Below, piece by piece: positions 16,835 to 27,810 of a stretch of 64,000 nt of DNA. Source of the DNA: Simplicispira sedimenti (lineage in GTDB: Bacteria > Pseudomonadota > Gammaproteobacteria > Burkholderiales > Burkholderiaceae_C). The notes under the pieces are model-generated. The model had not been told where the DNA came from, did not search any database, and was given only the letters and a program-made list of their open reading frames with translations. The stretch covers positions 120,884 through 184,883 of the forward strand of contig NZ_JAKVIJ010000008.1 in NCBI RefSeq assembly GCF_022760965.1, given 5' to 3'. The first letter of the stretch is position 1. Every line of letters starts with the position of its first letter. A program made the translations under genes and the position numbers.

Positions 16835-18619
16835 TCAGAAGGATTCCCAGTCGTCCTCGCCCCCCGCTTTGGCGGGCTTGGCCGCGGCTGGCTTGGGTGG
16901 CACAGGTGGACTCAGGCTGGGCGCCGCCTTGGCGGCGGCTGGACGAGGCGGGGCGACCTTGGCCTGCACCGGCCTGGATGCCGGAGCGGGCACCGGGCGC
17001 GGCGCTGGTGCGGGGGCTGGCGCAGGTGAAGCGCTGCGTGCGGCAGCGGCTGGCATGGCGCTGCCCTGGGCCAGGCGGAACACCGCCACGGCCTCGACCA
17101 GCTCGCGCGCCTGGCCGCTGAGGCTGCCCGCCGCCGCTGCCATCTGCTCCACCAGCGCGGCGTTCTGCTGCGTGGCCTGGTCCATCTGCGTGACCGCTTC
17201 GCCCACTTGCGATACGCCCGCGCTTTGTTCGCTGCTGGCGGCGCTGATCTCTCCCATGATGTCGGTCACACGCCGGATGGCGTTAACCACTTCGGTCATG
17301 GTTTCTCCCGCCTTCTCTGCCTGGATGTTGCCTTGCTCCACGCGCTCCACGCTGGCGCTGATCAGGCTCTTGATTTCCTTGGCCGCTTCGGCGCTGCGTC
17401 CGGCCAGGCTGCGCACTTCGCTGGCCACCACGGCAAAGCCTCGGCCTTGCTCGCCTGCGCGGGCGGCTTCCACGGCCGCGTTGAGCGCCAGGATGTTGGT
17501 CTGGAAGGCGATGCCGTCGATCACGCCGATGATGTCGGCGATCTTGTTGCTGGCGGTGCTGATGCCTTTCATGGTCTCCACCACCTGGGACACCACTTCG
17601 CCGCCCTGCACCGCCACGGTGGAGGCGTTCATGGCCATCTGGTTGGCCTGGCGGGCGTTGTCGGCGTTCTGGCGCACCGTCGAGCCCAGCTCTTCCATCG
17701 ATGCCGCCGTTTCCTCCAGCGCGCTGGCCTGGCTTTCCGTGCGCGAGGACAGGTCGTGGTTGCCCTGCGCTATCTCCGCGCTGGCGGTGGAAACATGCTC
17801 GGAGCCCTGGCGCACCCGCAGCACCACGCTGGCAAGGCTGTCGCGCATGGCCTGGATCCCGTGCATCAAGCTGTCGCTCGACTTGGACGCCGGGATGTCC
17901 ACCGAAAGGTCCCCCTGGGCAATCTGGTGGGTGATGTAATTGAGCTGGGTGGGTTCACCGCCCAACTGGCGCAGGACACTGCGCGCGATCATCCAGCCCA
18001 CAACCCCCAACAGCACGGCCAGCACCAGGGAAATACCTGCAGCCTGCGTCACACGGCTCAGAAACGTGGCCTGCACGGTATCCACATAGACGCCGGAACC
18101 CACGATCCAACCCCAAGGCGCGAAGCCTTTGACATAGGCAGCCTTGTCCACCGGGACATCGCTCCCCGGCTTGGGCCACATGTAGTCCACATAGCCACCG
18201 CCGCTTTTCTTGACGATCTCCACAAATTCCACGTAGAGGAATTTGCCATTCGGATCCTTGCGCTGGCTCTGGTCCTGGCCTTCCAGTTCGGGACGGATGG
18301 GGTGCATCACCACCTTGGGATGCATGTCGTTGATCCAAAAATACTCCTCGCCGCTGTAACGCAAGGTGCGCACAGCCTCTTTGGCGCGCTGCTTGGCCTC
18401 GTCTTCGGGCATGCTGCCCTTGGCCGCCAGGCCGTGGAAATGCACCAGGATGCCATGCGCCGTCTCCACCGCCTGGCGAACGCTGTCCTGGCGCTCGCGC
18501 AGGAGCATGGCCCGCTCCGACGTCATGAGCACGCCGACCAGCAGCGCCATGGCGGCCACGGCAAACCCCACCAACACCACCAAGCGCCGCGACACGCTGA
18601 GTTTGAACAAAAAGTCCAT
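16835..18619 (-). CDS. Methyl-accepting chemotaxis protein with single Cache-type sensor
   Basis: The 594-residue chemoreceptor has membrane helix 1 at about 11-33, then a periplasmic sCache_2-like sensor (YSGEEYFWINDMHPKVVMHP, GWIVGSGVYVDTV). Helix 2 is at about 196-216, followed by a HAMP region and the signalling hairpin with GIAFQTNILALNAAVEAARA. A Pro/Ala linker leads to the C-terminal DDWESF, which resembles the NWETF pentapeptide that tethers CheR and CheB. The ATG at 18619 is preceded by AGGAGG. Positions 17097-17794 are identical in DNA to the next receptor gene, which points to recent gene conversion. Confidence 0.95.
   Translation of the reverse strand: MDFLFKLSVSRRLVVLVGFAVAAMALLVGVLMTSERAMLLRERQDSVRQAVETAHGILVHFHGLAAKGSMPEDEAKQRAKEAVRTLRYSGEEYFWINDMHPKVVMHPIRPELEGQDQSQRKDPNGKFLYVEFVEIVKKSGGGYVDYMWPKPGSDVPVDKAAYVKGFAPWGWIVGSGVYVDTVQATFLSRVTQAAGISLVLAVLLGVVGWMIARSVLRQLGGEPTQLNYITHQIAQGDLSVDIPASKSSDSLMHGIQAMRDSLASVVLRVRQGSEHVSTASAEIAQGNHDLSSRTESQASALEETAASMEELGSTVRQNADNARQANQMAMNASTVAVQGGEVVSQVVETMKGISTASNKIADIIGVIDGIAFQTNILALNAAVEAARAGEQGRGFAVVASEVRSLAGRSAEAAKEIKSLISASVERVEQGNIQAEKAGETMTEVVNAIRRVTDIMGEISAASSEQSAGVSQVGEAVTQMDQATQQNAALVEQMAAAAGSLSGQARELVEAVAVFRLAQGSAMPAAAARSASPAPAPAPAPRPVPAPASRPVQAKVAPPRPAAAKAAPSLSPPVPPKPAAAKPAKAGGEDDWESF
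17097..17794. repeat. Duplicated signalling-domain segment, copy 1
   Basis: About 698 bases here read the same, base for base, as 19987-20684. The sequence diverges abruptly at both edges. It covers the methylation helices and the signalling tip, not the sensor. Confidence 0.85.
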
Positions 18620-18823
18620 GGTCAACCTCCTGAACCAAAGGGCACCGACCAGTTGCGCAACCAGCCAACCACCCATGCATTACCACCAAACGGCATGACC
18701 TCACACCGCAGCACGCTACGCTTTTTGATGCACCTGGGCAACACCCGCCACATTGTGGTGAGGATCCGTACCTTGTGAGTTTGGAGTGCGGAGTCCAGAT
18801 AGATTGCGCCTGATTGTGAAAAA

Positions 18824-19690
18824 ATGCAACAACGGCATGCCAACGCCGAGCTGCCCGAACCCCACCCCACGATGCCATTCCCGTTCCGAAAAGCGCCAGC
18901 TCCACCAGATACCTTGCCCCCACCCGGTCTGCACCTCCTGGCCCTGGAATTTCGCGCTCCCTGGGAGTTTGGCGCTGTGCTGCCCGCCTGGCCCTTGCTG
19001 CAGAACGCGCCGCTGGGGGACGGCCACACCATCATCGTGTTCCCCGGTCTCACGGCCGGCGATGCTTCCACCCTGCCCTTGCGCCGCTACCTGGAGTCGC
19101 GCAATTACCACGCCTACGGCTGGGGCCAGGGCTTGAACATGGGCCCACGCCACGGCGTGCTGGAAACAGCCAAGCGCAAGCTCGACGAAGCCTGCCAACG
19201 CAGCGGTGCACGCGTGAGCCTGGTGGGCTGGAGCCTGGGCGGTGTGTACGCCCGCGAACTGGCCAAGGAAATGCCCGACCGTGTGCGCTGCGTGGTCACG
19301 CTGGGCACCCCCTTTGCGGGCGAACACACTTCGACCAACGCCTGGCGCATCTACCAATGGGTCAGTGGGCGCGATCCAAAGCGCGAGACAGAGCACTATG
19401 ACCTGCCGGTCGCACCACCCGTGCCCACCACCAGCATCTACTCGCGCAGCGACGGAGTCGTGGCCTGGCGCGGCAGCATCCAGGCACCCGCACCCCACAA
19501 CCCGCACACGGAAAACATTGAGGTGGTGGCCAGCCATTTCGGCCTGGGCCTGAACCCCAGCGCCTGGTGGGCCGTGGCCGACCGCCTGAGCCAGAACCCC
19601 GTGACCGGGGCCTGGCGCCCCTTCGAGCGCCCGCGTGTGCCCGGTCTGCAGTGGCTATACCCCGACCCACAGCGTGGCACGCCGGGCTAA
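18824..19690 (+). CDS. Alpha/beta-hydrolase (lipase/esterase-like)
   Basis: The 288-residue protein has the nucleophile elbow GWSLGG (Ser137), a probable acid in YSRSDGVVAW (Asp210) and a probable His in VASHFGLGLNPS (His238). The oxyanion region is FPGLTAGDAS. A glycine-rich GWGQGLNMGPRHG motif precedes the lid area. There is no obvious signal peptide, so it is probably cytoplasmic. The substrate is unknown. The start at 18824 is uncertain; the ATG at 18872 (MPFPFRKAP) is an alternative. It lies between two chemoreceptor genes and is divergent from the first. Confidence 0.87.
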   Translation: MQQRHANAELPEPHPTMPFPFRKAPAPPDTLPPPGLHLLALEFRAPWEFGAVLPAWPLLQNAPLGDGHTIIVFPGLTAGDASTLPLRRYLESRNYHAYGWGQGLNMGPRHGVLETAKRKLDEACQRSGARVSLVGWSLGGVYARELAKEMPDRVRCVVTLGTPFAGEHTSTNAWRIYQWVSGRDPKRETEHYDLPVAPPVPTTSIYSRSDGVVAWRGSIQAPAPHNPHTENIEVVASHFGLGLNPSAWWAVADRLSQNPVTGAWRPFERPRVPGLQWLYPDPQRGTPG

Positions 19691-19691
19691 T

Positions 19692-19745
19692 TTGCTATTA
19701 TTTTTGTAGCTAATAGCGCTTTATGGACGGGCGTAAAGCCCCAAA
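19692..19745 (+). repeat. Repeat A copy 4 (after the hydrolase)
   Basis: TTGCTATTATTTTTGTAGCT is followed by AATAGCGCTTTATGGACGGG and CGTAAAGCCCCAAA. It lies immediately after the hydrolase stop and reaches to the convergent chemoreceptor stop. It is one of the best-preserved copies. Confidence 0.85.
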
Positions 19746-19748
19746 TCA

Positions 19749-21527
19749 CTAAAAACTCTCCCAATCCCCGTCGTCCTGCCCCGATTTGGCGGGCCGTGCC
19801 TGCGCCACCGCGGGTGCGCTGGGTTTGGGCAACACCGCGCTGGGCTTGGCCGCGGGTGGGCGGACCTGCTTGGCTGCACTGGGCGCTGGCGCCGACACGG
19901 TGGGTGCAGGCACTGGGCGTCCCGGGGGCCTGGGCGGTGCTGCCACGGCGTCCTGCTGCGCCAGGCGGAACTGCGCCACAGCCTGCACCAGCTCGCGCGC
20001 CTGGCCGCTGAGGCTGCCCGCCGCCGCTGCCATCTGCTCCACCAGCGCGGCGTTCTGCTGCGTGGCCTGGTCCATCTGCGTGACCGCTTCGCCCACTTGC
20101 GATACGCCCGCGCTTTGTTCGCTGCTGGCGGCGCTGATCTCTCCCATGATGTCGGTCACACGCCGGATGGCGTTAACCACTTCGGTCATGGTTTCTCCCG
20201 CCTTCTCTGCCTGGATGTTGCCTTGCTCCACGCGCTCCACGCTGGCGCTGATCAGGCTCTTGATTTCCTTGGCCGCTTCGGCGCTGCGTCCGGCCAGGCT
20301 GCGCACTTCGCTGGCCACCACGGCAAAGCCTCGGCCTTGCTCGCCTGCGCGGGCGGCTTCCACGGCCGCGTTGAGCGCCAGGATGTTGGTCTGGAAGGCG
20401 ATGCCGTCGATCACGCCGATGATGTCGGCGATCTTGTTGCTGGCGGTGCTGATGCCTTTCATGGTCTCCACCACCTGGGACACCACTTCGCCGCCCTGCA
20501 CCGCCACGGTGGAGGCGTTCATGGCCATCTGGTTGGCCTGGCGGGCGTTGTCGGCGTTCTGGCGCACCGTCGAGCCCAGCTCTTCCATCGATGCCGCCGT
20601 TTCCTCCAGCGCGCTGGCCTGGCTTTCCGTGCGCGAGGACAGGTCGTGGTTGCCCTGCGCTATCTCCGCGCTGGCGGTGGAAACGCCCTCGGCATAGCCG
20701 CGCACCCCAGAGACCACACGCGCCAGGTTGTCGCGCATCTGCAGCAGGGCCTGGAGCAACTGGCCCATCTCGTCACGTCCTCCGGCGGGGATATGCACCG
20801 TGAGATTGCCTTCGGAAATGGCACGCGCCACGGCCACCGCCTCATGCGCTGGACGCGATACGGCACGCGCAATGGCCACCCCCAGCACCACGGCCAGCAA
20901 TACGCAAGCCAGCAAGGCCACGCCCACCCACAGGCGCGCATTGTCAAAAATGCCGCGCATGCCACCCGTGGCGACACGCACGTCCTCTGCATGGGCCTGC
21001 TGCATGCGGCCCACCATCGCTTCCATGGCCACAAAGGCCGCCTCGGATTCGCCCGCGTACATCTGGCGCAGCATGTCGCCCGACAACTCCAGTGCCTCAG
21101 CACTGCTGTAGTCCACCCCCTTGGCAATGTCGGCCAGGTCGGCGTGCAGCTTGAGGTACTGCGTCTTGCGCTGCTGGTACTGCTGGAACTGGCTGCGTGC
21201 GCTCTCGTTCAGCAGCGTGGCGTATTGCGCTTCCACGGCCTTGAGCTCGCCCAGCCGGGCCTGCACCTGATCCACCGCCCCCTGCATGTCCTCTTGGCGC
21301 GTGGCGGTGACGATGCCCGCCTCCGAGCGCCGCATGCGATTGAGCAGCACCCGCACCTCCCCCGCCTGCGATACGCTGGGCAGCAACCGGGTGGCCATGT
21401 CATCCGCCCCTGCATGGATGCGCGCAAGCTGCACCAACGACACGGCCCCCAGCACCGCCGCCAACACCACCACCAGTACGAATGCCAACCCGAGCTTTGC
21501 GCCAATGCGCCAATCGGAAAACCGCAT
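19749..21527 (-). CDS. Methyl-accepting chemotaxis protein with four-helix-bundle sensor
   Basis: The 592-residue receptor has membrane helix 1 at about 12-32, then a helical 4HB_MCP-type periplasmic domain (RMRRSEAGIVTATRQEDMQG). Helix 2 is at about 185-208, followed by HAMP (RPAHEAVAVARAISEGNLTV) and the signalling hairpin. It ends in DGDWESF, a likely CheR/CheB tether. The ATG at 21527 follows GGTGGGAG. The signalling portion (19987-20684) is identical in DNA to the neighbouring receptor while the sensor is unrelated, so the pair differ only in input. Confidence 0.95.
   Translation of the reverse strand: MRFSDWRIGAKLGLAFVLVVVLAAVLGAVSLVQLARIHAGADDMATRLLPSVSQAGEVRVLLNRMRRSEAGIVTATRQEDMQGAVDQVQARLGELKAVEAQYATLLNESARSQFQQYQQRKTQYLKLHADLADIAKGVDYSSAEALELSGDMLRQMYAGESEAAFVAMEAMVGRMQQAHAEDVRVATGGMRGIFDNARLWVGVALLACVLLAVVLGVAIARAVSRPAHEAVAVARAISEGNLTVHIPAGGRDEMGQLLQALLQMRDNLARVVSGVRGYAEGVSTASAEIAQGNHDLSSRTESQASALEETAASMEELGSTVRQNADNARQANQMAMNASTVAVQGGEVVSQVVETMKGISTASNKIADIIGVIDGIAFQTNILALNAAVEAARAGEQGRGFAVVASEVRSLAGRSAEAAKEIKSLISASVERVEQGNIQAEKAGETMTEVVNAIRRVTDIMGEISAASSEQSAGVSQVGEAVTQMDQATQQNAALVEQMAAAAGSLSGQARELVQAVAQFRLAQQDAVAAPPRPPGRPVPAPTVSAPAPSAAKQVRPPAAKPSAVLPKPSAPAVAQARPAKSGQDDGDWESF
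19987..20684. repeat. Duplicated signalling-domain segment, copy 2
   Basis: This is the partner of 17097-17794, in the same orientation and offset by 2,890 bases. See the chemoreceptor entries. Confidence 0.85.
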
Positions 21528-21613
21528 CTCCCACCCCCTATGCAATTTGTAACAAACCGGATTGCTTTGAGTCTAGACAGCGGCGCAGACCGTGCGCAAG
21601 CGGGCATTCCAGC

Positions 21614-21649
21614 AAAAAAGGCATGCCCGCGTTGCCACGGGCATGCCTT
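21614..21649 (-). terminator. Rho-independent terminator of ppa
   Basis: Read on the minus strand, AAGGCATGCCCG pairs with CGGGCATGCCTT (12 bp, 8-base loop) and is followed by a T run. It lies just after the ppa stop. Confidence 0.92.
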
Positions 21650-21671
21650 CAGGGGTGGTGTCAGCGGTCTG

Positions 21672-22217
21672 TCAGTTCACGCCGGCCTGCGACTTCTCAA
21701 AGTTGGCCACGCCGTCCACGATTTCCTGGTGGGCGGCTTCCACGCCTTCCCAGCCCAGCACCTTGACCCACTTGCCTTCTTCCAGATCCTTGTAGTGCTC
21801 GAAGAAGTGGCTGATGGCCTTCAAGCGCATGGGGTTCACGTCCGCCACGGTCTTCCAGGGTTCGTACATCTTCAGAATCTTGGTGGTGGGCACGGCCAGC
21901 ACCTTGCCGTCGATGCCGGCTTCGTCTTCCATCTTCAGGATGCCCAGGGCGCGGCAGGGCACCACCACGCCGGGGTGCAGCGGGTACGGGGTGATCACCA
22001 GCACGTCCACCGGGTCGCCGTCACCCGACAAGGTCCGGGGCACGTAGCCGTAGTTGCACGGGTAGTACATGGCCGTGGTCAGGAAACGGTCCACGAAGAC
22101 GGCGCCCGACTCCTTGTCCACTTCGTACTTGATAGGATCGGATTCGGCCGGAATCTCGATGACCACGTTGAAATTTTCAGGAAGGTTCTTGCCGGGGGTG
22201 ACGCTGTTGAGAGACAT
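21672..22217 (-). CDS. ppa: Soluble inorganic pyrophosphatase
   Basis: The 181-residue family I enzyme hydrolyses pyrophosphate to phosphate in the cytoplasm. It shows YEVDKESGAVFVDRFL, YPCNYGYVPRTL, the metal-binding signature DGDPVDVLV and EDEAGIDGKVLAVP. It ends with AHQEIVDGVANFEKSQ. It has its own terminator. It is divergent from the membrane pyrophosphatase gene, with 222 bases between starts, so the cell keeps both a heat-releasing and an energy-conserving PPase at one locus. Confidence 0.97.
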   Translation of the reverse strand: MSLNSVTPGKNLPENFNVVIEIPAESDPIKYEVDKESGAVFVDRFLTTAMYYPCNYGYVPRTLSGDGDPVDVLVITPYPLHPGVVVPCRALGILKMEDEAGIDGKVLAVPTTKILKMYEPWKTVADVNPMRLKAISHFFEHYKDLEEGKWVKVLGWEGVEAAHQEIVDGVANFEKSQAGVN

Positions 22218-22359
22218 GTTGTCGTTCGCGTTGTTGATGATTGTTAAGGATTCACGTCGGGATTAACCCTCATTTTAAGGTCTACCCCCTTTCTCGACGC
22301 TTGCATGTCATTTTTTCGGGGTAAATTGACCGAGTTGGCCAATCGTCTCCAGGTAGGGA

Positions 22360-22415
22360 GCACGAGGAAGCAACGCAGCGGGGACATGACCGGTGCGTTG
22401 TGTCTCCTAACGTGC
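22360..22415 (+). ncRNA. Structured 5' leader hairpin of hppA
   Basis: An extended imperfect hairpin is visible: GCACG/CGTGC at the base, then AGGA/TCCT, and CAACGCA/TGCGTTG near the loop. Small internal bulges separate them and the loop is 16 bases. It ends 24 bases before the hppA ATG and leaves the GGAG ribosome site free. It may be a cis-regulatory leader. No known riboswitch class is recognised. Confidence 0.45.
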
Positions 22416-22439
22416 GATTCAACACCCTGGAGAAAAAGA

Positions 22440-24518
<2,079 letters not shown>

Positions 24519-24693
24519 GCCTGCCATCCCACCGGAGCGGGGCCGCGGGCCCTGCCCGCACCACCACAAGGGGCACATGCCCCTTGTAGTTTTTTGGGAT
24601 TCCTGTGCACCCAAGGACGGGGAATAATGCCCCCTGACCTGGGGGCCCTTGCCGCCCTCACCCCACCCGCCATCCGCAGTGAGAGGAAACCGC

Positions 24694-27045
24694 TTGCGAG
24701 ACCACGCTCCGACCGTGACTGGAACCGATGCCCAGGTGTTTGAGCACACCGTACGGCACACCCTGGACCAGAGCCACCGACTGCTGGAACGGGTGCTCGA
24801 ATGCACCCGACTGGCGCTGCAGTCGCTGGAAGACCGTTCGCGCACACCCGGCGAACGCCACGGCCTGCTCGAAGCACGCCAGCAGCTCTCGCGCCTGTGC
24901 TTCACCATGGCCGAGCGCTACCCCGGCGCATTGCGCCAGACCATGGCCCAGGACACGCTGGACCGGCACAAGCACACGCGCTCCCTGTTCACGGTGCATT
25001 TCGACGAACTGGAACTGATGGACGAACACCAGATCCACGAAAGCGTGGAGCGCGCCCGTGCCCGCGAGGTGCTGGCCGAAGCCGTCGATGCCACGCTGGC
25101 AGAGTTCAACGGTCTGGCCTGCGCCGCGCAAGGCCTGCCCAACGTCAACCCCGAAAGCAACCCACTGCGGCCCGAAATGTTCCTGCAGGCCCTGCAGACC
25201 GTGGTGGGCCAGATGCAGGTGACCGATACCGTGCGCCGCGACTGGATGGGCCCCATGGCGCAGGCGCTGGGGGCAGAGCTGCGCACCCTGTACGCCGATC
25301 TCACAGCGCAACTACAGCAGGCCGGCATCAAGCCCATCGGCTATGCCATGCGCCAGGCCGACGGCCGCTATGCCTACACCCCGGCGAGCGGCCCGCAAGG
25401 CCATTCCCCAGGCTTTGCCAATGAGCCCGCCCATGCGGTGGTCGTGCCCACCGCGCCGGCCATGCAGCCTACGGCGGCAACCACCGCCGATGCCGCCGCA
25501 CCGGCCCATGCCCAACAGGAAGCCCTGCTCACGCTGGAACGCCTGCGCCACCTGCTGCTGGGTGACCTGGGCGGTGCGCCCACAGGCAACCGGGTGACGG
25601 ACTTTGCCGCACACTTTGCCCGCACCTTTGATGGGCAGCACGACGAAGCCGACACCCTGCCACCCACCGATTTCGAACCCACCGTGCCCGCCGCCTTCGA
25701 GGCCCTGCAGGAGATGAACCAGGTGGGCCGTCTCATGGAGCGCCTGGAAAGCCCGCGCACGCCCATGCAGCCCTCTGCGGCGGCCAGCGGTGGCTTGGGC
25801 CAGGCACTGAGCCAGGAGGTGGTGGCGCTCATGGTGGACAACATCGCGCAGGACCCGCGCCTGCTGCCGCCCGTGCAACAGGTGGTGCGCGCCCTGGAGC
25901 CCGCCCTCATGCAACTGGCCGTGGCCGACCCGCGCTTCTTCAGCGACCGCGACCACCCTGCGCGCAGGCTGCTGCAGGAAATCACCGACCGCAGCCTGGG
26001 CTTTGACAACGTGCAAGCCCCCGGCTTCGAGAGCTTTCTGCTGGCACTGCACGACAACGCCCTGCCCCTGGCACAGACCACCATCCAGAGTCGTGACGAC
26101 TTCGAGCCCGTGCTGGAACAGCTCCAGCAGCGCTGGTCCGAAAGCGAGGCCCAGCGCGAGCAGGAACGCAAGCGTGCCATCGAGTCACTGTGGCGGGCCG
26201 AGCAACGCCACCTGCTGGCCTCGCGGCTGGCCCGACAGATCCGGCACCTGCCCGAATTCAGCCTGGTGCCCGCAGAGATCGGTGCCTTCCTGCAGGGCCC
26301 CTGGTCCCAGGTGCTGGCCCAGGCCAGGCTGAACAACGACAGCGGCCAGGCCGACCCTGGACGCTACCGCGAGTTTGTCGATGCCCTGCTCTGGAGCGCG
26401 CAGCCCGCGGAAACGCGCAAGAACCCCGCCAGGCTGGCACGCCTGGTGCCCAAGCTGCTGGCCCGCCTGCGCGAAGGGCTGGCCACCATCGGCTACCCGG
26501 CCACGGAGTTGGGCCCCTTCATGGACACCTTGATGCGCCTGCACCAGTTGGCCTTCCAGGGCACGGCCACCCCGGCCACGGGCCAGGCGGCGCAGGTGCC
26601 CATGCCAACTTCTACGGCAGCCACTGCCACCCAACCCAGCACCCCGCGCCTGGACGCCCCAGCCGACGACGAACCCTGGCTCGCCCCGGCCGAAGCCAAG
26701 GAGTCGGGGTTCATGGAATCCTTCGGCGCCAGCGGCCAGCCACTGGAAGCACCGGACACAGCGCCCCCCCTCAGCAGCGCACCCGACATGGCCGTGGGCA
26801 CCTGGGTGGATCTGCGCGTGGACGGGCAATGGGAACGCACCCAGCTCACCTGGGTGGGCCCGCACGGCACGCTGTTCCTGTTCACCAGCGCCAGCGGGCG
26901 TTCCCAGTCCATGACACGGCGCCTGCGCGACCGGCTCATGGCCCAGGGCGCGCTGCGCGTGGTGTCGGAGCAGACCGTGGTGGGCGAAGCGCTGGACGCT
27001 GTGGCCCGCACCGCCATGCGCAACAGTGTGGATACGCGGTATTAG
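24694..27045 (+). CDS. DUF1631 family protein
   Basis: The 783-residue product is helical and acidic. DUF1631 features include LLEARQQLSRLCFTMAERYP, HFDELELMDEHQIHESVERA and EALQEMNQVGRLMERLE. The C-terminal segment has GTWVDLRVDGQWERTQLTWV and LFLFTSASGR, a beta-rich piece that recalls PilZ-type domains. The best start appears to be a TTG at 24694 with GAGAGG seven bases upstream. No ATG or GTG in a good context was seen. Function unknown; the family is common in Pseudomonas and betaproteobacteria. It is followed within 6 bases by repeat B. Confidence 0.82.
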   Translation: MRDHAPTVTGTDAQVFEHTVRHTLDQSHRLLERVLECTRLALQSLEDRSRTPGERHGLLEARQQLSRLCFTMAERYPGALRQTMAQDTLDRHKHTRSLFTVHFDELELMDEHQIHESVERARAREVLAEAVDATLAEFNGLACAAQGLPNVNPESNPLRPEMFLQALQTVVGQMQVTDTVRRDWMGPMAQALGAELRTLYADLTAQLQQAGIKPIGYAMRQADGRYAYTPASGPQGHSPGFANEPAHAVVVPTAPAMQPTAATTADAAAPAHAQQEALLTLERLRHLLLGDLGGAPTGNRVTDFAAHFARTFDGQHDEADTLPPTDFEPTVPAAFEALQEMNQVGRLMERLESPRTPMQPSAAASGGLGQALSQEVVALMVDNIAQDPRLLPPVQQVVRALEPALMQLAVADPRFFSDRDHPARRLLQEITDRSLGFDNVQAPGFESFLLALHDNALPLAQTTIQSRDDFEPVLEQLQQRWSESEAQREQERKRAIESLWRAEQRHLLASRLARQIRHLPEFSLVPAEIGAFLQGPWSQVLAQARLNNDSGQADPGRYREFVDALLWSAQPAETRKNPARLARLVPKLLARLREGLATIGYPATELGPFMDTLMRLHQLAFQGTATPATGQAAQVPMPTSTAATATQPSTPRLDAPADDEPWLAPAEAKESGFMESFGASGQPLEAPDTAPPLSSAPDMAVGTWVDLRVDGQWERTQLTWVGPHGTLFLFTSASGRSQSMTRRLRDRLMAQGALRVVSEQTVVGEALDAVARTAMRNSVDTRY

Positions 27046-27050
27046 GGTGC

Positions 27051-27159
27051 ACCCCCCTGAGGCGCTTCGCGCCTTCCCCCCGCTCTCGCATTGCTACGCA
27101 ATGCGGGCAGGGAGACGCTCCCGGCGCGACGGGGCGGCCCTTGCGCGGGAGCCCTGGCC
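27051..27159 (+). repeat. Repeat B copy 1 (after the DUF1631 gene)
   Basis: Order of parts: CCCCCTGAGGCGCTTCGCGCC; hairpin 1 CGCATTG-CTACG-CAATGCG within a C/G-rich stem; hairpin 2 GCTCCC...GGGAGC around GCGCGACGGGGCGGCCC; end CCTGGCC. It starts 6 bases after the stop codon. A degenerate tail with GTTGCGGGTGCCGCG follows at about 27260-27315. Confidence 0.85.
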
Positions 27160-27310
27160 AAAGTCAGCACGCTGGACGCAACGTGAATATGGCACGGCCA
27201 GTGCGCTCCGCTGCGAACGCGGGCAACCGCATGTACGGAAGCTTCGAATTTGAGGGCGCGGGTGATGATCGTTGCGGGTGCCGCGCTCGCAGAATGAGCG
27301 CTGATACGGA

Positions 27311-27733
27311 TCAGCGCACACCACCAGCTGCGGTGTATTCAGGGGCGTTTTCCAGGCGGCCCGCGGCCTCGATCAACACGCAGGCCTTGCCGCTGCGGCG
27401 GCACTGGTCCTGCACGCGCCAGAAGTTGCCATGGCCCAGGCAGCCCGTCTGGCACAGCACCAGATCGGCGGCAACGGCCTGTGGATTGCGCTCCAAGGCC
27501 AAGCGGGCGACCAAGCGTTCGTGGTCTTCACGCGCATAGGCCAGCGCCGTCTCCCGTACCACCAGTGCGCCCCGCAAGCGCACCACCTGCGCGTGCAGAC
27601 GATCAATTTCGGCCTGCTGCCCAGCCATCACACGGGTGCAGCGTTCCTGCACCTCGCCATAGGCACGGCATACGGCAAGATGCTCGTCGGAAGGGGCGTA
27701 GGCGGCTGCGGTCTGCATGGCACTGGGATTCAT
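27311..27733 (-). CDS. DUF2325 domain protein
   Basis: The 140-residue product has an N-terminal coiled segment (GQQAEIDRLHAQVVRLRGAL) and the DUF2325 region DLVLCQTGCLGHGNFWRVQD followed by QCRRSGKACVLIE. Four Cys and a His (CxxxCxxH, then CxxxxxxC) suggest a metal or cluster site; this is inference. It has its own strong promoter with an operator-like palindrome between the -35 and -10, very close to the start codon. It is on the same strand as hrpA, which ends 78 bases before it. Biological role is not established. Confidence 0.85.
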   Translation of the reverse strand: MNPSAMQTAAAYAPSDEHLAVCRAYGEVQERCTRVMAGQQAEIDRLHAQVVRLRGALVVRETALAYAREDHERLVARLALERNPQAVAADLVLCQTGCLGHGNFWRVQDQCRRSGKACVLIEAAGRLENAPEYTAAGGVR

Positions 27734-27740
27734 CACAGAC

Positions 27741-27769
27741 AGTATAAATGCGAATTGATCGCATTTGAA
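27741..27769 (-). promoter_or_regulatory. DUF2325 promoter with Fur-box-like operator
   Basis: On the minus strand TTCAAA (-35), 17 bases and TATACT (-10) form a good sigma-70 promoter. Nearly all of the spacer is a perfect inverted repeat, AAATGCGA-TCAAT-TCGCATTT (27746-27766). It resembles Fur boxes of the AATGAGAAT/ATTCTCATT type. The predicted transcript would begin 0-2 bases before the ATG at 27733, so the mRNA may be leaderless. Confidence 0.6.
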
Positions 27770-27810
27770 GTGCTTGCCTTCCTGAAACCTTCCCCGACCG
27801 CCATTCCGCC

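Noticed and set aside
20097..22247. A 716-codon plus-strand frame across the second chemoreceptor and ppa
   Set aside because: It spans two real minus-strand genes and a terminator. Its first part is the same antisense translation as at the first receptor.
22305..22439. A longer N-terminus for hppA
   Set aside because: The added residues are Arg/Ser-rich and unconserved. The ATG at 22440 has a ribosome site and leads straight into the first helix.
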